In this document: positions 14,783 to 16,352 of the stretch, piece by piece
How positions within the stretch are numbered: position 1 is the first letter of the stretch
Layout: each line of letters opens with the position of its first letter
DNA from: JAIVJN01 sp036732565
GTDB taxonomy: Bacteria > Acidobacteriota > Vicinamibacteria > Vicinamibacterales > UBA2999
Assembly (NCBI GenBank): GCA_036732565.1
Contig: DAINCF010000107.1
Span: forward strand, 1 to 16,352
Direction: 5' to 3'
DNA length: 16,352 nt
Notes under the pieces: model-generated
The model's input: the letters and a program-made list of their open reading frames with translations, nothing else
The model's database searches: none
Told to the model about the DNA's origin: nothing
Program-made: the position numbers and the translations under genes

Positions 14783-15418
14783 TCATTTGATCCACGTCTC
14801 CCCGAACGCGAGGAACGATCCGTCGGGCACCGACCCACCAGGGGCCGGCTTGCCGTTGATGAGCACCTCCGCGCGTCCAGCCGGAATCCGCAGGTAGGTG
14901 ATGCCAAACGGATTGGTCGGGCGGCTCCCCGCCAGAATATCGACGAGACCGGGCTCGCGCAGCTCCCGCCAGATGAGCTCGACCTTGTACTGGTCGGACT
15001 GGCAGGTTTCACGCCATTCCTTGATGGAATCGCCACCGGCATTGAACGTTGCCGCGCTGACCGGCGTGAACGGCCGTTCGACGTACGACTTGTTGAAGGT
15101 GCCGAGGACTTCGTTGGTCAGGTAGTCCAGAAGTCTCTTGTTGTCGAAGAGAGCGATGCGTACCGCTCCAGGGGCTTTCTCTGCTCCGGCCGTGACGTAG
15201 CAAACGTGCCCAGGGCCGACCGGACTCCAGTGAATGCGCCAGAAGCTGGCTTGCGTCAGGGACGTCCCGTCCGGCTTGTCGAGCAGACTGATGTACGGGT
15301 TCTCACCGGAGAGGAACGCTTTTCCGGGACGACTCGGCGCTTGCGCGACGACCATCAGCGGGAGAGAGGCGATGGCCACCAGCGAGAGCACAATCGCCGT
15401 CCGAGGTGCGTGAGGCAT
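14783..15418 (-). CDS. Small secreted protein of unknown function
   Basis: 211 residues from the ATG at 15418, chosen because AAGGAG lies 5 bases upstream; a TTG one codon earlier would be too close to it. The signal peptide is clear: MPHAPRTAIVLSLVAIASLPLMVVAQA, cleavage likely after VVA or AQA near residue 25-27. The mature part (about 185 residues) is beta-rich and soluble, with C73 and C139 as the only cysteines, which may form a disulfide. Stretches such as WRIHWSPVGPGHVCYVTAG and GITYLRIPAGRAEVLINGKP show no motif I know. Probably periplasmic. It starts 25 bases after the MBL-fold gene ends, so the two share a transcript. Confidence 0.8.
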   Translation of the reverse strand: MPHAPRTAIVLSLVAIASLPLMVVAQAPSRPGKAFLSGENPYISLLDKPDGTSLTQASFWRIHWSPVGPGHVCYVTAGAEKAPGAVRIALFDNKRLLDYLTNEVLGTFNKSYVERPFTPVSAATFNAGGDSIKEWRETCQSDQYKVELIWRELREPGLVDILAGSRPTNPFGITYLRIPAGRAEVLINGKPAPGGSVPDGSFLAFGETWIK

Positions 15419-15423
15419 CAAAT

Positions 15424-15429
15424 CTCCTT
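15424..15429 (-). promoter_or_regulatory. Ribosome-binding site AAGGAG that fixes the start at 15418
   Basis: On the minus strand AAGGAG is followed by ATTTG and then ATG (15418-15416). This 5-base spacing favours ATG over the TTG at 15421, which would leave only 2 bases. Confidence 0.75.
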
Positions 15430-15443
15430 ATGTGGGCTGGCAG

Positions 15444-16283
15444 CTAGAGCGAGGCCATCGGCGAGGCGCGATGGCCGCCGATCGCGGCGAGATACCGATC
15501 CCGCGATCGAGCGATGGTAGCCTTGGCGTCGCGCAGGATATGACGGCCGAACGCGCCGTAGAGTCGGTCGAACGGCCACGGATCGAGCGCGCGGGTGATG
15601 GCGGTCACGGTCTCGGCGTCGAACGGCGTCCAGTTTGGATAGCTGTACATGAACGTGACCCATCGCCGGTCCATGCAGACCTGCGGTTGATCGCCGGCGA
15701 AGATCGCGCCCTTGCCGGAAGCGGCGCGCGGCCAGTGCAGGACCTGGTAGCCATCGAAGTGGCCGCCGCAGCGCACGAGCGTGAGCTCGCCAAACAGCGG
15801 CTGCGTGTCACCCGTCCAATATCGGACCGCGTCGCCGGGCCGCATGACCCACTGGCGATCGTCTTGATGGATCCACACCGGGCAATCGTCGAACGTGCGA
15901 CTCCACTCCAGCATGGTGGAGTAGTAGTGCGGATGCGAGACGGCGATGGCGCGGATGCCTCCCCGCTGGCGCACCCAGTCGACGGTGGCCGCATCGATCA
16001 AGCTGATGCAGTCCCAGAGCAGGTTCCCCTCGTTGGTGCGCACGAGGTAGGCGCGCTGGCCGATGGCGAATCCGGGCTTCGACTGCATCCACCAGACCTC
16101 GTCTTCCTCGTTCCCCATCTCGTTCTTGCGGGACGCACGGAGCGTGTCGAGCGTGGTCCACTCTTGTCCATTCATGCCGACGTACTGCCGCTCGTCTTCG
16201 CAGACGGGGCAGTGTGACGGCGCCGTGACCGCGGGTGGATATTCGACGCCGCAGGTGATGCAAATCCAGGTGTGCATGGCCAT
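15444..16283 (-). CDS. MBL-fold metallo-hydrolase-like protein with N-terminal zinc ribbon
   Basis: 279 residues. The N-terminus has two CxxC knuckles, C8-x2-C11 (WICITCGVEY) and C25-x2-C28 (HCPVCED), a rubredoxin-like zinc ribbon. The rest resembles a metallo-beta-lactamase fold: RAYLVRTNEGNLLWDCISL, then SHPHYYSTM (H117, H119), CGGHFDG (H175) and IFAGDQPQV (D198). The canonical HxHxDH is incomplete: the first two histidines are there, but Asp-His is replaced by Tyr-Ser, so metal binding would be reduced to one site or changed. From memory HPHYYS/T is shared by relatives, so this looks like a subfamily trait rather than damage. Substrate unknown; no signal peptide, so cytoplasmic. The ATG has no strong ribosome-binding site; an ATG at codon 3 is an alternative. 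First visible gene of the minus-strand cluster. Confidence 0.83.
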   Translation of the reverse strand: MAMHTWICITCGVEYPPAVTAPSHCPVCEDERQYVGMNGQEWTTLDTLRASRKNEMGNEEDEVWWMQSKPGFAIGQRAYLVRTNEGNLLWDCISLIDAATVDWVRQRGGIRAIAVSHPHYYSTMLEWSRTFDDCPVWIHQDDRQWVMRPGDAVRYWTGDTQPLFGELTLVRCGGHFDGYQVLHWPRAASGKGAIFAGDQPQVCMDRRWVTFMYSYPNWTPFDAETVTAITRALDPWPFDRLYGAFGRHILRDAKATIARSRDRYLAAIGGHRASPMASL

Positions 16284-16352
16284 CGATCATACTTAGCCTG
16301 AGGCAGCAACTGTCTTAGCTTTCGACGTGGATGGGCTGCCATAGTTGGTGAT
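16284..16352. other. Upstream region of the MBL-fold gene, window edge
   Basis: 69 non-coding bases. On the minus strand a TATGAT ends 3 bases before the ATG, too close to serve as a normal -10 box, and there is no matching -35 box. Nothing else is recognised; the true promoter may lie beyond the window. Confidence 0.4.

Overview
The window is GC-rich, densely coding DNA that looks like the chromosome of an acidobacterium. Two things point there. The first gene is a permease of the ADOP type (acidobacterial duplicated orphan permease: MacB/FtsX family). The intergenic hairpin at 1561-1627 has arms that translate as AQAFRPA, a repeat I remember as common in Acidobacteria (recollection, not a search). 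No phage, transposase, CRISPR, rRNA or tRNA gene is visible.

Layout. 1-1548 (+) is the 3' part of the ADOP permease. It converges, across the hairpin repeat, on two tandem minus-strand genes (1651-4446 and 4677-7451). These encode large secreted paralogues of 931 and 924 residues, each with a Sec signal peptide, RTX-like calcium-binding motifs, a CHRD domain, an Ig/cadherin-like domain and three fibronectin-III-like domains. A small plus-strand gene (7704-8258) diverges from them and encodes a periplasmic or outer-membrane glycine-zipper protein with an Arg/Asp-rich heptad repeat. A 112-bp repeat with an internal hairpin occurs twice in the same orientation, at 4563-4674 and 8262-8373, and brackets the 924-aa gene plus the glycine-zipper gene. 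A Tat-exported, PLP-dependent D-threonine-aldolase-like enzyme (8455-9699, +) follows.

From 16283 back to 9706 all genes are on the minus strand and closely spaced. In transcription order they are: an MBL-fold protein with an N-terminal zinc ribbon; a small secreted protein; a 609-aa protein of unknown function; a 313-aa CARDB/Ig-like protein of unknown function; a SurA/PrsA-type peptidyl-prolyl isomerase lipoprotein; and a ChaA-type Ca2+/H+ antiporter. The last four have gaps of 11, 28 and at most 22 bases and are probably one operon.

Two parts deserve a second look as possibly undescribed biology. One is the tandem RTX/CHRD/FnIII pair: the CHRD domain sits inside an RTX motif, and both leaders share a 15-base element at the same distance from the start codon. 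The other is the 609/313 pair of unknown proteins tied to an isomerase lipoprotein and a calcium antiporter. Nothing here proves a new system. All identities and structures were estimated by eye.
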